Source of the DNA: Methyloligella sp.
Lineage (GTDB): Bacteria > Pseudomonadota > Alphaproteobacteria > Rhizobiales > HXMU1428-3
Direction of reading: 5' to 3'
Length of the DNA: 64,000 nt
NCBI GenBank assembly: GCA_021604645.1
Contig: BQJJ01000002.1
Location: 310,001 to 374,000, forward strand
In this document: piece after piece, positions 37,798 through 46,295 of the stretch
Layout: every line of letters begins with the position of its first letter
Position numbering within the stretch: the first letter of the stretch is position 1
The notes under the pieces: generated by a model
The model's database searches: none
What the model was told of the DNA's origin: nothing
The model's input: only the letters and a program-made list of their open reading frames with translations
Made by a program: the position numbers and the translations under genes

Positions 37798-38553
37798 CTA
37801 TAAAGCAGCCATCATCCCACCATCAACCGTAATCCCAGATCCGGTCATATATGAGGCATCATCAGAAGCTAAAAATAAAGCAGCTTTCGCAATCTCTTCT
37901 GGTTCCCCAAAACGCCCCATTGGCGTACGCGCTAAAATTTGCTCTTTCACAAACGGGTTGCGCACAAAACGGCTCGTCAAATTCGTTGCAACAAACCCAG
38001 GGCAAAGATAATTCACTCTGATGGCATAAGGCGCATACTCAACAGCAAGCCCGCGAGAAAGCGACGCCATCGCCGCTTTAGTCGCCGAATAAGCACTCAT
38101 CTGCCGCGTTGAACGCGTCCCCATAACAGATGCCAGATTAACAATCGCTGCATTCTCTGAAGCACGAAGCAAATCCAGGCCATCACGTGCAAAACGAGCA
38201 CCACCGACCAGGTTAACCTGTAAAACCAGGTTCCATTCCTCATCAGTCATATGGCGCAAATCAGTGCGCACATTCATGCCAGCATTATTAACGATAATAT
38301 CCAGCTTACCTGAATGATCCGTAATTTGTTGAATGGCATCCTTAACAGAAGGTCCATCAGTTACATCTGCAATAACTTCAAGAGCTTGACCACCTGAATT
38401 TTTAATTTGCCCTGCAACATCTTGAGCTTTTTCAGGGTCTATATCAATCACATAGACAAAGGCACCTTCAGAGGCAAACTCGCGGGCAATCGACGCCCCA
38501 ATGCCAGATCCAGCACCAGTAACCAACGCATAACGATCATTAAAACGGTTCAT
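37798..38553 (-). CDS. Short-chain dehydrogenase/reductase (SDR)
   Basis: This is a classical SDR of about 251 residues with the NAD(P) motif TGAGSGIGASIA, NNAGMN, the catalytic Ser (SVM in NLASVMGTRST), YSATK with Tyr and Lys, and the C-terminal GSGITVDGG. Asp residues after the second strand (VIDIDPEKA) suggest NAD(H) preference. The substrate is not evident. I preferred the ATG at 38553 because GAGAGTG precedes it; the ATG at 38565 has no site. It lies downstream of rpiA and gor on the same strand. Confidence 0.88.
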   Translation of the reverse strand: MNRFNDRYALVTGAGSGIGASIAREFASEGAFVYVIDIDPEKAQDVAGQIKNSGGQALEVIADVTDGPSVKDAIQQITDHSGKLDIIVNNAGMNVRTDLRHMTDEEWNLVLQVNLVGGARFARDGLDLLRASENAAIVNLASVMGTRSTRQMSAYSATKAAMASLSRGLAVEYAPYAIRVNYLCPGFVATNLTSRFVRNPFVKEQILARTPMGRFGEPEEIAKAALFLASDDASYMTGSGITVDGGMMAAL

Positions 38554-38714
38554 AATCACTCTCATATATAGATAAATTTTCAGGCTGTTTTACGCCCAAA
38601 GGACTAAATAGGCCAGCTTTTTTCAAAGCCAGCCTACAAGTACATCTTAAAGATGGAATAGATTTTCACTCGTTTGGTTAATAAAACCCAAGTAAGAGAT
38701 AAAAATCAAAGACC

Positions 38715-40091
38715 TTAAGGCCGAGAATATGACTTCTCTTTCATAGTCACCAACTCTTCAGCAGCAGATGGGTGCAAAGCAACCGTCGCATCAAAATCAG
38801 CCTTCGTCGCACCCATTTTCAAGGCAATACCCAGCGCTTGCGTCATTTCACCAGAGTCTGGCCCTAAAATGTGCACACCAAGCACCTTCTGACTGGCCTG
38901 ATCGACAATAATTTTCATCAAGGTCCGCTCAACCCGGCTGGAAATCGTATTCCGCATTGGATTAAATTGACTTTTATAAACATCAATCGCTCCAACCTGC
39001 TCAAGCGCTTGTTCCTCAGTTAAACCAACAGTACCAACTTCTGGCTGTGAAAACACAGCCGTCGGAATTTGACTATGGTCAACTTTGGTTGGGTTATCAT
39101 TGAAAACCGTCTCAACAAAAGCAGCACCTTCTCGAATGGCAATCGGAGTTAAGTTAACCCGATCCGTCACATCACCTACTGCATAGATAGAAGGGCAAGA
39201 GCTTTGAGAAAATTCATCAACTTCAATTTTACCATTGCGCCCTAATGTTACACCAGCCGTTTCAAGTCCAAGCCCTTCAGTTAACGGCACACGCCCTGTT
39301 GCAAACATAACTAGACCGGTCTCAAGTGAAGACCCATCTTCAAAATGAAGACGCAAACCATCATTCGTTTTTTCAATTTTTTTAGGTGAAGCATTTAAGC
39401 GCACATCAACACCGCGCGTCTCCATCGCTTCTGTCAATCCAGCCCGTACATCTTCATCAAAGCCGCGTAGCACCGAAGGTCCTCGATAAGCAAGAGTTGT
39501 CTTAGAGCCAAGCCCATTAAATATAGAAGCAAACTCAACAGCAATATACCCACCGCCAATCACAGTTACATGTGATGGCAAAGCCTCTAAATCAAAGGCT
39601 TCATTAGAAGTGATACCAAACTCAGCTCCTTCAATTTCAGGTTTAAAAGGAGTGCCACCAACAGCAATAAGAATGGTTTTGGCAGTGATAGTGCGCCCTT
39701 CATTCACAAGCTTGACTTCATTGGGTCCAGTGACAACAGCTCTGTCTTCAAAGGCTGTGACACCAGCTTTGCCTAAGTTTGTCAGGTAAATCTGGCTAAG
39801 TCGGCTAATCTCAGCGTCTTTAGCAGCTCGCAGCTTCGTCCAATCAAAACCTGAAGGTTCCACATCCCAGCCAAAGCCTCGTGCATCTTCAAATTCTCCG
39901 TGAAACCGAGAGGCATAAACAAACAGCTTCTTCGGCACACAGCCACGGATGACACAAGTCCCGCCATAGCGATATTCTTCAGCAACAGCCACCTTGGCAC
40001 CGCCTTGCGAAGCCAATCGTGCAGCGCGAACACCGCCAGAACCACCGCCAATTACAAATAAATCATAGTCAAAGGATTGCTCAGTCGTCAT
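38715..40091 (-). CDS. gor: Glutathione-disulfide reductase
   Basis: It reduces oxidised glutathione with NADPH. The 458-residue flavoprotein has the FAD motif FVIGGGSGGVRAARLA, the redox pair in GGTCVIRGCVPKKLF, the NADPH motif VIGGGYIAVEFASIFNGLG with following Arg, and the FAD motif IYAVGDVTDRVNLTPIAI. The C-terminal catalytic His is in LHPSAAEE. The RGCVPKK form distinguishes it from lipoamide dehydrogenase. It follows rpiA by about 38 nt, in the order usual for Rhizobiales. Confidence 0.94.
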   Translation of the reverse strand: MTTEQSFDYDLFVIGGGSGGVRAARLASQGGAKVAVAEEYRYGGTCVIRGCVPKKLFVYASRFHGEFEDARGFGWDVEPSGFDWTKLRAAKDAEISRLSQIYLTNLGKAGVTAFEDRAVVTGPNEVKLVNEGRTITAKTILIAVGGTPFKPEIEGAEFGITSNEAFDLEALPSHVTVIGGGYIAVEFASIFNGLGSKTTLAYRGPSVLRGFDEDVRAGLTEAMETRGVDVRLNASPKKIEKTNDGLRLHFEDGSSLETGLVMFATGRVPLTEGLGLETAGVTLGRNGKIEVDEFSQSSCPSIYAVGDVTDRVNLTPIAIREGAAFVETVFNDNPTKVDHSQIPTAVFSQPEVGTVGLTEEQALEQVGAIDVYKSQFNPMRNTISSRVERTLMKIIVDQASQKVLGVHILGPDSGEMTQALGIALKMGATKADFDATVALHPSAAEELVTMKEKSYSRP

Positions 40092-40129
40092 CTAGTATCT
40101 TTCCTTTTAAGCACCTCTTACACATCTTA

Positions 40130-40852
40130 TTAAACAATCTCATCTTCATCTTCAAACGGTGCTTCATAAACGGTCACACCATCAGCACCGCCAACAATCG
40201 CTCGTTCAGCTATGCCAAGAAACAAACCAGATTCAATAACACCAGGAATTAATGAGAGACAATCAGCCAATTCTTCCGGGTCAGGAATAACATCAAAATG
40301 ACAATCAAGAATATAATGACCACCATCCGTTTTAAAGAACTCACCTTCAGGTGTCTCTCTAACTTGCAAGTCTTGCTTAAGGTCAAGTTCGGCACAAAGA
40401 ACAGAAATCATTTCAAAGGTCGAACGCAGCCCAAAACCATCAACTTCAACCGGCAATGGAAAGGCACCAAGTTGATCAACAACTTTACTTTCATCGGCGA
40501 TAATAATTAATCGCTCAGAAGCCATCGCGACAATTTTTTCACGTAAATGAGCACCGCCACCACCTTTAATAAGGCGCAGCTCCTGATCAAGCTCATCAGC
40601 TCCATCAACAGTCACATCAAGAAACGGCTCTTCATCGAGCGTTGCCAATTGAATGCCTAAATTCGCTGCCTGTATTTCACTCGCTCTGGACGTTGGAACA
40701 CAGACCACATCAAGTCCGTCTTTCACCCGTTCACCAAGCAAATCAATAAAAATAGCAGCGGTTGAACCAGTACCCAAGCCCACCTTCATACCATCTTCAA
40801 TAAGTTCAAGCGCCGCTTTTGCAGCATTTAATTTATAATCGTCAGAAGCCAT
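40130..40852 (-). CDS. rpiA: Ribose-5-phosphate isomerase A
   Basis: It interconverts ribose-5-phosphate and ribulose-5-phosphate. The start at 40852 (MASDDYKL) has a GGAG site 7 nt upstream and fits the family; the longer frame begins with unrelated residues. The 240-residue protein shows VGLGTGSTAAIFID, VPTSRAS, VDGADELDQELRLIKGGGGAHLREK, and the Lys/Glu region typical of RpiA. It probably starts an operon with gor. Confidence 0.95.
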   Translation of the reverse strand: MASDDYKLNAAKAALELIEDGMKVGLGTGSTAAIFIDLLGERVKDGLDVVCVPTSRASEIQAANLGIQLATLDEEPFLDVTVDGADELDQELRLIKGGGGAHLREKIVAMASERLIIIADESKVVDQLGAFPLPVEVDGFGLRSTFEMISVLCAELDLKQDLQVRETPEGEFFKTDGGHYILDCHFDVIPDPEELADCLSLIPGVIESGLFLGIAERAIVGGADGVTVYEAPFEDEDEIV

Positions 40853-41034
40853 ACCACATCTCCAAATAAAAGCTCGGCCACACAATACTCCACCAGAAAG
40901 TGCATTTACGCTGCACAATGTCACTTGTTCGCACGCATTGCCAGTAATAATTTAAGCCGTAACTAAAGAATTACAACCAAAACGAAAGTCCTGATATAAA
41001 GGGTTAATCACAAAAGAAATTTTAAGGCCTGAGA

Positions 41035-44000
41035 TTAGCCATAAGCCCTGTAATGATGACCAATACCAACGCCAACACGCCGTATCAAATCATAACTTTC
41101 AACCATAGGGTCAATCAAACGGTCATTTAACTCCTCAAAATCAGAACCTTCATCAACCATATAACTCGCCTCTTCAGCAATGTCATAGTCAGCCTGTTCA
41201 GGTTTCGCTCGAGGATAAGCTTCTCTAAGCGGCGTCAATGCATCATCAATACGCAGAGATAAAACCATTCTCATAATATCCTTGTGCGTCAAATCATTGC
41301 GCGCTGCCAAAATTGGCAACCGCCCTCCGAGTAAATAAATATGCATGATCAAAGCAATTCGAAGCGCATGGAGCATATCGCTCTCAATCACTTCATCTCG
41401 CTCATGACCATCCGCTTGCCCCTGCCACTCATCAAGTCCCAGCTCCTTAAACAAATCATGTAAATAAATATCATCCTCACGCAAGTAAGTCGCCAAATGC
41501 ATAAAGCGATCATGGCGCTCATCACCGCGCAACAGTCCAGCCAATAATAAGCATGGCACCTTTAATGGCGTTTCCATGTTTTCAATCGGCCGCGTCACCC
41601 AAAAGGCATCATTAAAAATAGAGGCATAAGCCACCAGAGTTTTTACACTGGAAAGCTGCCGCGCTCTGGCTATCATACCAATAAGACTGCGCGCTCTGGC
41701 TGAATTTTGATAGATATTTGCAAATTGTTCTTTGTCATAGAGCAAGGCCGAGCCAAATCCACTAATAACATTCGCCAAAAAGCCAAATTGCTGAAGCACA
41801 CCATTATGAGGAATAGCCCGCATTTTAGCAGCTGCAACGCGATTATCTTGCCGACCATCAAACTGACGCTTCGTTTTACGAGACCCGGTCTTAAACAAAA
41901 GATTAGTCTCCAAAGCCCCAAGGCTAGATTGATAGTTTTTATTCTCAAACAATTTCGTTTGATATGTTTTCACATGCTCAAACAGATCCTCGTTGAAATC
42001 AGGGTTGTCATAAAGCACATCAGAAAACTCTCCGCCTTCAATATGATGCGACCGAACAAATTCTAAAAGAGTTGCCTTAGCTAAGGTCTCTGAACCAAAA
42101 AACACATACCCATCACCGCCCTGAAAACTGATTTCATGATGCAATCGCAACTCTTTTTCATTATAGGCATTGCGCACATACGGAGTAAGCACATAATCAA
42201 ACCTATCTTTAAGAGAAGAAGGATGAGCCCCCCGCCCCATAGATTCGCCGTGAGTGTTAAAAATCAAAACTTCTATGTGCCCTAAATTGGCATTATTTAA
42301 AATGGACGCAATCCGCCGTTGCAATTTCTCAATAGCTAATGTCGCCGGAATCTGCCCCATAAAGCGTCCTGCATCAGAAAACCCTGTTTGTATCGAAATC
42401 CGCCCACGTTTTAAAACATAGTCTCGATAAGATTTTAGTTTCAATAACGCCTTGATGATCTCAGCGCCGCGCTCCATAGCACGCTCTGTTTCAAAGAGAG
42501 GAGATATATCAACTCGTTCCTCAATGCCAAAAAGTTTTGCGAAATAAAGTGCCGATAAAACCGTGAGAGAATGCTCACACTCAGCAATCAAAAGTCTAAT
42601 CGGTGCATCACCATCAATATATTTCAAAATCTGAGAAATAACGATAAATTGCCGAACAGCCGTTGATCGCTCTAACGCAAGACATTTAAAATTAACGGTT
42701 TCAGTGTCATCATTTAAAATCATCCCATCTAATTTAGAAAGACTAACCAAACTCGACACATCAACAGAACCACCCCCAAGTGGCTTTCGAATTGCATTGT
42801 GTAATTGCATCGCATTAATACGAATATGAATATGAGACGTCGTTAAACCCGAACTCATTAGCTCTGTTTTTAACTCCGTTAACACAAACAATGATGCATC
42901 AGTTGAACACGCCCCAATAGCGCTGCAAACAGAATCAAGAAGAGGCTTTAAAGAAGATCGAAGCGGTCTGTCTTTTTTAGAAATTCCTACTGTTTTACTC
43001 ACGCCACTAAAAATTCCAGATGTTAGCGTAGAGCCATCTTCACCCACATCACCTGTCAAAAAATTAGCAGCTTTACTAATATCAGCAGGCGTCGGCTCAT
43101 CAACTGAAAATAAAATCAAAGAGCCGTCTAACGCATCAATTTCACTGCGGATCATTTTGTATGCCGCTTGCAAAAAGGAGGCTGACTGCTTTTCATCTTC
43201 TTGAAGTTTATAAAGGCTTGTCTCAATTGAAGTGGAATGCTGCTGTAGTTGATCGCGCTTTTCTTTCAAACGGAAACAAAGACTATCATACCAGCGAATG
43301 TCTGTTCGACCATCAAGGTCATAACCAACCCAGCTATTTAGGTTAACCACACAAGGAAGCAACTCAGTCCATTGCTCTGGATAAAGTCTCTTGGCTTCCT
43401 CTAAGATAATCTTGTGAAATTCACGCCGCGCAAGACCTGCATTTTTTAACGCCACTTGAGCCTGGTTTTGCTCTGACATTAAATCCAAATCAACATCAGG
43501 TCGATGCTCTAATTTATTCAACCTCTCTTTGAAATCAGCCTCAAGGGCCAATTCTGGTTTCTCAATCAACTCGATCAAAAACTCTCTCATAGCTTGTGGC
43601 ATTGAAAAAGTCGGATGGGCAGTAAATACAACACCTTTGCGAGGACGCTCAAATTCAGCTTTAAACTCATCGAATGAAATAAGCTTACCATCCACATGAG
43701 CCACTTCATGAACATAGCCGCGAAAACGGATCAAATCACTTCCCGCATCATCAATATTTTTCTCACCAATATAAGAACGCATATTCTGCGCGCGGCTCAT
43801 TAACGCTCTGTCGGATAAAATCTTAATCATCGATGAGAAGTCATCAAGAGAAAGGCGCCCCGCTTCAAGTTCTCTCGAAAGCTCAAACGCCAGCTGTTTC
43901 ACCGGGTTAAATTGCGGTTCATTCGCAATCCGCTTCCAATACTTATCAAGCCTCCCCCCAAGGTCCGTTAAGAGGTCTTTATATTGCCCCTCTAAATCAG

Positions 44001-44124
44001 AGTGCCCATTTTCAAACTTAGCTGACTGTGGAGGAGCCATTCCTTCATCTCCATTTGAAGTCTTTGAATGAGATCCTGTAATATTCAGTCCAGTGTTCAC
44101 TTCTCGCGCTCCGTTCTTTAGCAT
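41035..44124 (-). CDS. Divergent phosphoenolpyruvate carboxylase-like protein
   Basis: The 1029-residue protein aligns by eye with PEP carboxylase at FTAHPT (His170), SWVGYDLDGR near 265-273 (enzymes have GGDRDGNP), TGFSDAGRFMG at 580-590 (enzymes have GYSDSxKDxG), and NTHGESMGRGAHP at 624-635 (enzymes have FHGRGGTVGRGG). His170, His625 and Arg631 are kept. The enzyme Lys is replaced by Arg587, the Arg after the second His by Glu627, and the Arg of GDRDG by Leu. It may have altered or no carboxylase activity. The extra length lies partly in an N-terminal extension of about 40 residues. It is divergent from gph. Confidence 0.65.
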   Translation of the reverse strand: MLKNGAREVNTGLNITGSHSKTSNGDEGMAPPQSAKFENGHSDLEGQYKDLLTDLGGRLDKYWKRIANEPQFNPVKQLAFELSRELEAGRLSLDDFSSMIKILSDRALMSRAQNMRSYIGEKNIDDAGSDLIRFRGYVHEVAHVDGKLISFDEFKAEFERPRKGVVFTAHPTFSMPQAMREFLIELIEKPELALEADFKERLNKLEHRPDVDLDLMSEQNQAQVALKNAGLARREFHKIILEEAKRLYPEQWTELLPCVVNLNSWVGYDLDGRTDIRWYDSLCFRLKEKRDQLQQHSTSIETSLYKLQEDEKQSASFLQAAYKMIRSEIDALDGSLILFSVDEPTPADISKAANFLTGDVGEDGSTLTSGIFSGVSKTVGISKKDRPLRSSLKPLLDSVCSAIGACSTDASLFVLTELKTELMSSGLTTSHIHIRINAMQLHNAIRKPLGGGSVDVSSLVSLSKLDGMILNDDTETVNFKCLALERSTAVRQFIVISQILKYIDGDAPIRLLIAECEHSLTVLSALYFAKLFGIEERVDISPLFETERAMERGAEIIKALLKLKSYRDYVLKRGRISIQTGFSDAGRFMGQIPATLAIEKLQRRIASILNNANLGHIEVLIFNTHGESMGRGAHPSSLKDRFDYVLTPYVRNAYNEKELRLHHEISFQGGDGYVFFGSETLAKATLLEFVRSHHIEGGEFSDVLYDNPDFNEDLFEHVKTYQTKLFENKNYQSSLGALETNLLFKTGSRKTKRQFDGRQDNRVAAAKMRAIPHNGVLQQFGFLANVISGFGSALLYDKEQFANIYQNSARARSLIGMIARARQLSSVKTLVAYASIFNDAFWVTRPIENMETPLKVPCLLLAGLLRGDERHDRFMHLATYLREDDIYLHDLFKELGLDEWQGQADGHERDEVIESDMLHALRIALIMHIYLLGGRLPILAARNDLTHKDIMRMVLSLRIDDALTPLREAYPRAKPEQADYDIAEEASYMVDEGSDFEELNDRLIDPMVESYDLIRRVGVGIGHHYRAYG

Positions 44125-44336
44125 TCTCTACTGAATGCATTCCTTAAAACAAGACGAATTTCTCTTGAAAAAAAAGCAACCTTGCTCTATCCCACAATCA
44201 TCCAAACCTATGAGAGATACAATGTCGCATATTGCCGCTTGAAGGCTCAAACCTCTAAATAACTGATAATCTGAGCTTATAAACAAAGCTTCTGAAGAGC
44301 CCCAACAAGATAATAGCTATTACATAGAGAACCCTA

Positions 44337-45011
44337 ATGACCTCAACAAAACTGACAATTTGCTTTGACCTGGATGGCACCTTGGTAAACTCAGCCCCAG
44401 ACCTGTTTTCAGCTCTTGATCATGCGCTTCAGTCAAAAGGTTACGACAAAAGCTCACAATCAGAGATCCGCCCCATAATTGGCCAGGGCGCAAAAGCAAT
44501 GATCAAACGCGCATTAAATCTTAAAAACATACAAGTCAACGATACAGAAATAGACGAACTCTGGCATATTCTAATAGACCATTACACCATCCACAACGCA
44601 GATCAGACACATCCATTCGAAGGAACAGTTAAAGCTCTAGAAAAACTGCAAAGTGAAGGACATATTCTGGCAGTTTGCACAAACAAAACGATAGATCTAA
44701 CTCTTCCACTGCTTGAAAAGCTTGATTTAACAAAACACTTTCAAGCCATAACGGGTGCCAACAGTTTTCCTTTTAAAAAACCAGATGCACGTCATCTTTT
44801 TGAAACAATCAAACAAGCTGGTGGCAATGCAGAAGCTGCCGTAATGATTGGTGACAGTAAAACAGACATCCAAACAGCTACAAATGCAAGTATACCCTCA
44901 ATTGGTGTCACATGGGGATATACAGACATACCAATGCCAGAACTAAACCCAACCCATCTCATCAATCATTTCGATGAACTCACGGGTGTGATCGAAAAAA
45001 TTGCCAGCTAG
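44337..45011 (+). CDS. gph: Phosphoglycolate phosphatase-like HAD hydrolase
   Basis: The 224-residue protein has all HAD motifs: FDLDGTLVNSAPD near residue 9, VCTNKT near 117, the Lys in FPFKKPDARHLF, and MIGDSKTDIQTA near 169. The helical cap and the PDLFSALDHAL context match Gph, which dephosphorylates 2-phosphoglycolate formed during DNA repair or by RuBisCO. Other HAD phosphatases of the same subclass cannot be ruled out. A Q element follows its stop codon. Confidence 0.88.
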   Translation: MTSTKLTICFDLDGTLVNSAPDLFSALDHALQSKGYDKSSQSEIRPIIGQGAKAMIKRALNLKNIQVNDTEIDELWHILIDHYTIHNADQTHPFEGTVKALEKLQSEGHILAVCTNKTIDLTLPLLEKLDLTKHFQAITGANSFPFKKPDARHLFETIKQAGGNAEAAVMIGDSKTDIQTATNASIPSIGVTWGYTDIPMPELNPTHLINHFDELTGVIEKIAS

Positions 45012-45095
45012 TGCATATCGCTATTATTTAGGTCTATAAATCTCTTACTACACGAAAAAGTAGTGGCACCACTTCGGCATCAGGACATGGCAACA

Positions 45096-45127
45096 GTGCT
45101 GTTGCTTGTGGGCAATCTGAAGCACAG
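45096..45127 (+). repeat. R hairpin repeat, copy 4
   Basis: GTGC, then GTTGC-TTGTGG-GCAAT, CTGAA and GCAC: an inner stem plus an outer GTGC/GCAC stem with an asymmetric CTGAA bulge. It lies within hairpin 2 of the Q element. Confidence 0.7.
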
Positions 45128-45141
45128 ATAAAAGTTGCCCG

Positions 45142-45201
45142 GCGCACAAGATCAGCCCGAACGGAGCCTAACGAGTACGGATAAGCTGATCGCATAAAAA
45201 G
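45142..45201 (+). repeat. M2 module, copy 2, inside hairpin 3 of Q
   Basis: The segment aligns with 11879-11937. GATCAGC pairs perfectly with GCTGATC. The flanking GGCGC and GCGCC are the two arms of the host hairpin, whose loop is CTA in unmodified copies. Confidence 0.65.
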
Positions 45202-45223
45202 CGCCGCCCCTAAGAAGGCAGAC

Positions 45224-45340
45224 AGTGCGGATGCATAGTGGGCATCTGAAGCACAACTAAAGAGTGCGGATGCGTAGTGGGCATCTGAAGCACAACTAAA
45301 GAGTGCGGATGCGTAGTGGGCATCTGAAGCACAACAAAAA
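45224..45340 (+). repeat. Three tandem 39-bp R units
   Basis: Units start at 45224, 45263 and 45302 and are nearly identical. Each has GTGC, GGATGC, GTAGTG (or ATAGTG), GGCATC, TGAA, GCAC and an A-rich tail ending CTAAAG or similar. The inner arms are GATGC/GCATC where other R copies have GTTGC/GCAAC. Confidence 0.85.
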
Positions 45341-45364
45341 AGCCGTGAGAGATAACAGACCACA

Positions 45365-46273
45365 CTAACGCAATCGCGAATGATCAACCAAAGCATAACT
45401 CAAAATTTTGTAAGCCAATTTAGCTGCTAAAAAATCACAAGCATGCAATCCAGGGCGCGGAGCTAACTCAACCACATCCCCGCCAACAATCGTACCCACA
45501 TCAGCGGCTGCTCTTAAAATATCTAACGCCTGATACCAATCCAAACCGCCCGGCTCCGGCGTACCTGTCGCCGGCATAAGGCTGCTATCAAAACAATCCA
45601 GATCAAATGTCACATAAATATTCTTGTCCTTTAAAGGTTCAACAATATCTTCAATCCGCGTGTTTTTAGCTTCACTTGCCCAATGCAGAGTAATTCTGTC
45701 TCTGTTGGCCTCAAGAAATGGGATTTCCTCCTGTGAGATATTTCGCAAACCAACCCCAACTAACGAAACTGATTTATAATCCAACACCCGACGCATAGCG
45801 GCCGCGTGAGAAAAATGTTGCCCCTCATACCCATCGCGCAAATCAGCATGGGCATCAAATTGCAACACAACCAAATCATCGTAAACGTCTACAAACGGAC
45901 GAATTGCACCAGCCGTTAAACTATGTTCACCACCAATGACGAGAGGAAACTTCCCCTCATTCATGACTTCACGAACCATTAAAGCAATTTGCTTCAACGC
46001 CGCTTCTAAAGATCCTGCAATCGGCTGAGGTTGCAGGGTTGCAACTTCATAATCTGAAATAATTTCAGCCCAGTATTCTTCATCAAAAAGCTCAACCTCT
46101 TTACTTGCAGCCAAAATAGCTTCTGGCCCCAAAGCTGTCCCGCCTTGAAAAGAAACCGATTGCTCTAATCCAAAAGGAATAACAACAGCTTTCGCCAAAT
46201 GAGGTTTATTAGAACCAGGACGAACAGGATCAAGAAAAGCCAAATCCGCCGGCATATATTTAAATTGCCGCAT
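45365..46273 (-). CDS. speB: Agmatinase/ureohydrolase family enzyme
   Basis: The 302-residue manganese enzyme has GGEHSLTAGAIRP near residue 116, LQFDAHADLRDGYEG near 137, and FDLDCFDSSLMPATGTPEPGG near 223, here seen as DLDCFD and TGTPEPGG. These give all metal ligands of the arginase fold. The family member is probably agmatinase (agmatine to putrescine plus urea), although guanidinobutyrase or related activities are possible. GGAGGG lies 5 nt before the ATG. It follows the PLP decarboxylase by 22 nt, forming a polyamine-linked group. Confidence 0.85.
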   Translation of the reverse strand: MRQFKYMPADLAFLDPVRPGSNKPHLAKAVVIPFGLEQSVSFQGGTALGPEAILAASKEVELFDEEYWAEIISDYEVATLQPQPIAGSLEAALKQIALMVREVMNEGKFPLVIGGEHSLTAGAIRPFVDVYDDLVVLQFDAHADLRDGYEGQHFSHAAAMRRVLDYKSVSLVGVGLRNISQEEIPFLEANRDRITLHWASEAKNTRIEDIVEPLKDKNIYVTFDLDCFDSSLMPATGTPEPGGLDWYQALDILRAAADVGTIVGGDVVELAPRPGLHACDFLAAKLAYKILSYALVDHSRLR

Positions 46274-46295
46274 CGATACCCTCCAAAAAACGATA

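Larger units (their letters stand above)
45050..45353 (+). repeat. Q multi-hairpin element, copy 3, expanded by inserted repeats
   Basis: The fixed blocks of Q are present in order (CACGAAAAAG, GACATGGCA, the hairpin-3 arms CCGGCGC and GCGCCGCCCCT, final GCCGTGAGAGA), but three inserts separate them. The GGCAAC/GTTGCC arms of hairpin 2 hold an R copy (45096-45127). The GGCGC/GCGCC arms of hairpin 3 hold an M2 module (45142-45201). The place of hairpin 4 is taken by three tandem 39-bp R units (45224-45340). The element therefore grew from about 118 to 304 nt. It fills the gap between the converging gph and agmatinase genes. Confidence 0.72.

Noticed and set aside
45224-45340. Possible CRISPR array
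   Set aside because: Three direct 39-bp units have no unique spacers between them, and no cas genes are present.
45034-45396. 120-codon minus-strand frame with three repeats of a CASDAHYASAL-like unit
   Set aside because: It is the translation of the tandem R units and the M2 module. There is no ribosome site, and the repeated peptide follows only from the DNA repeat.
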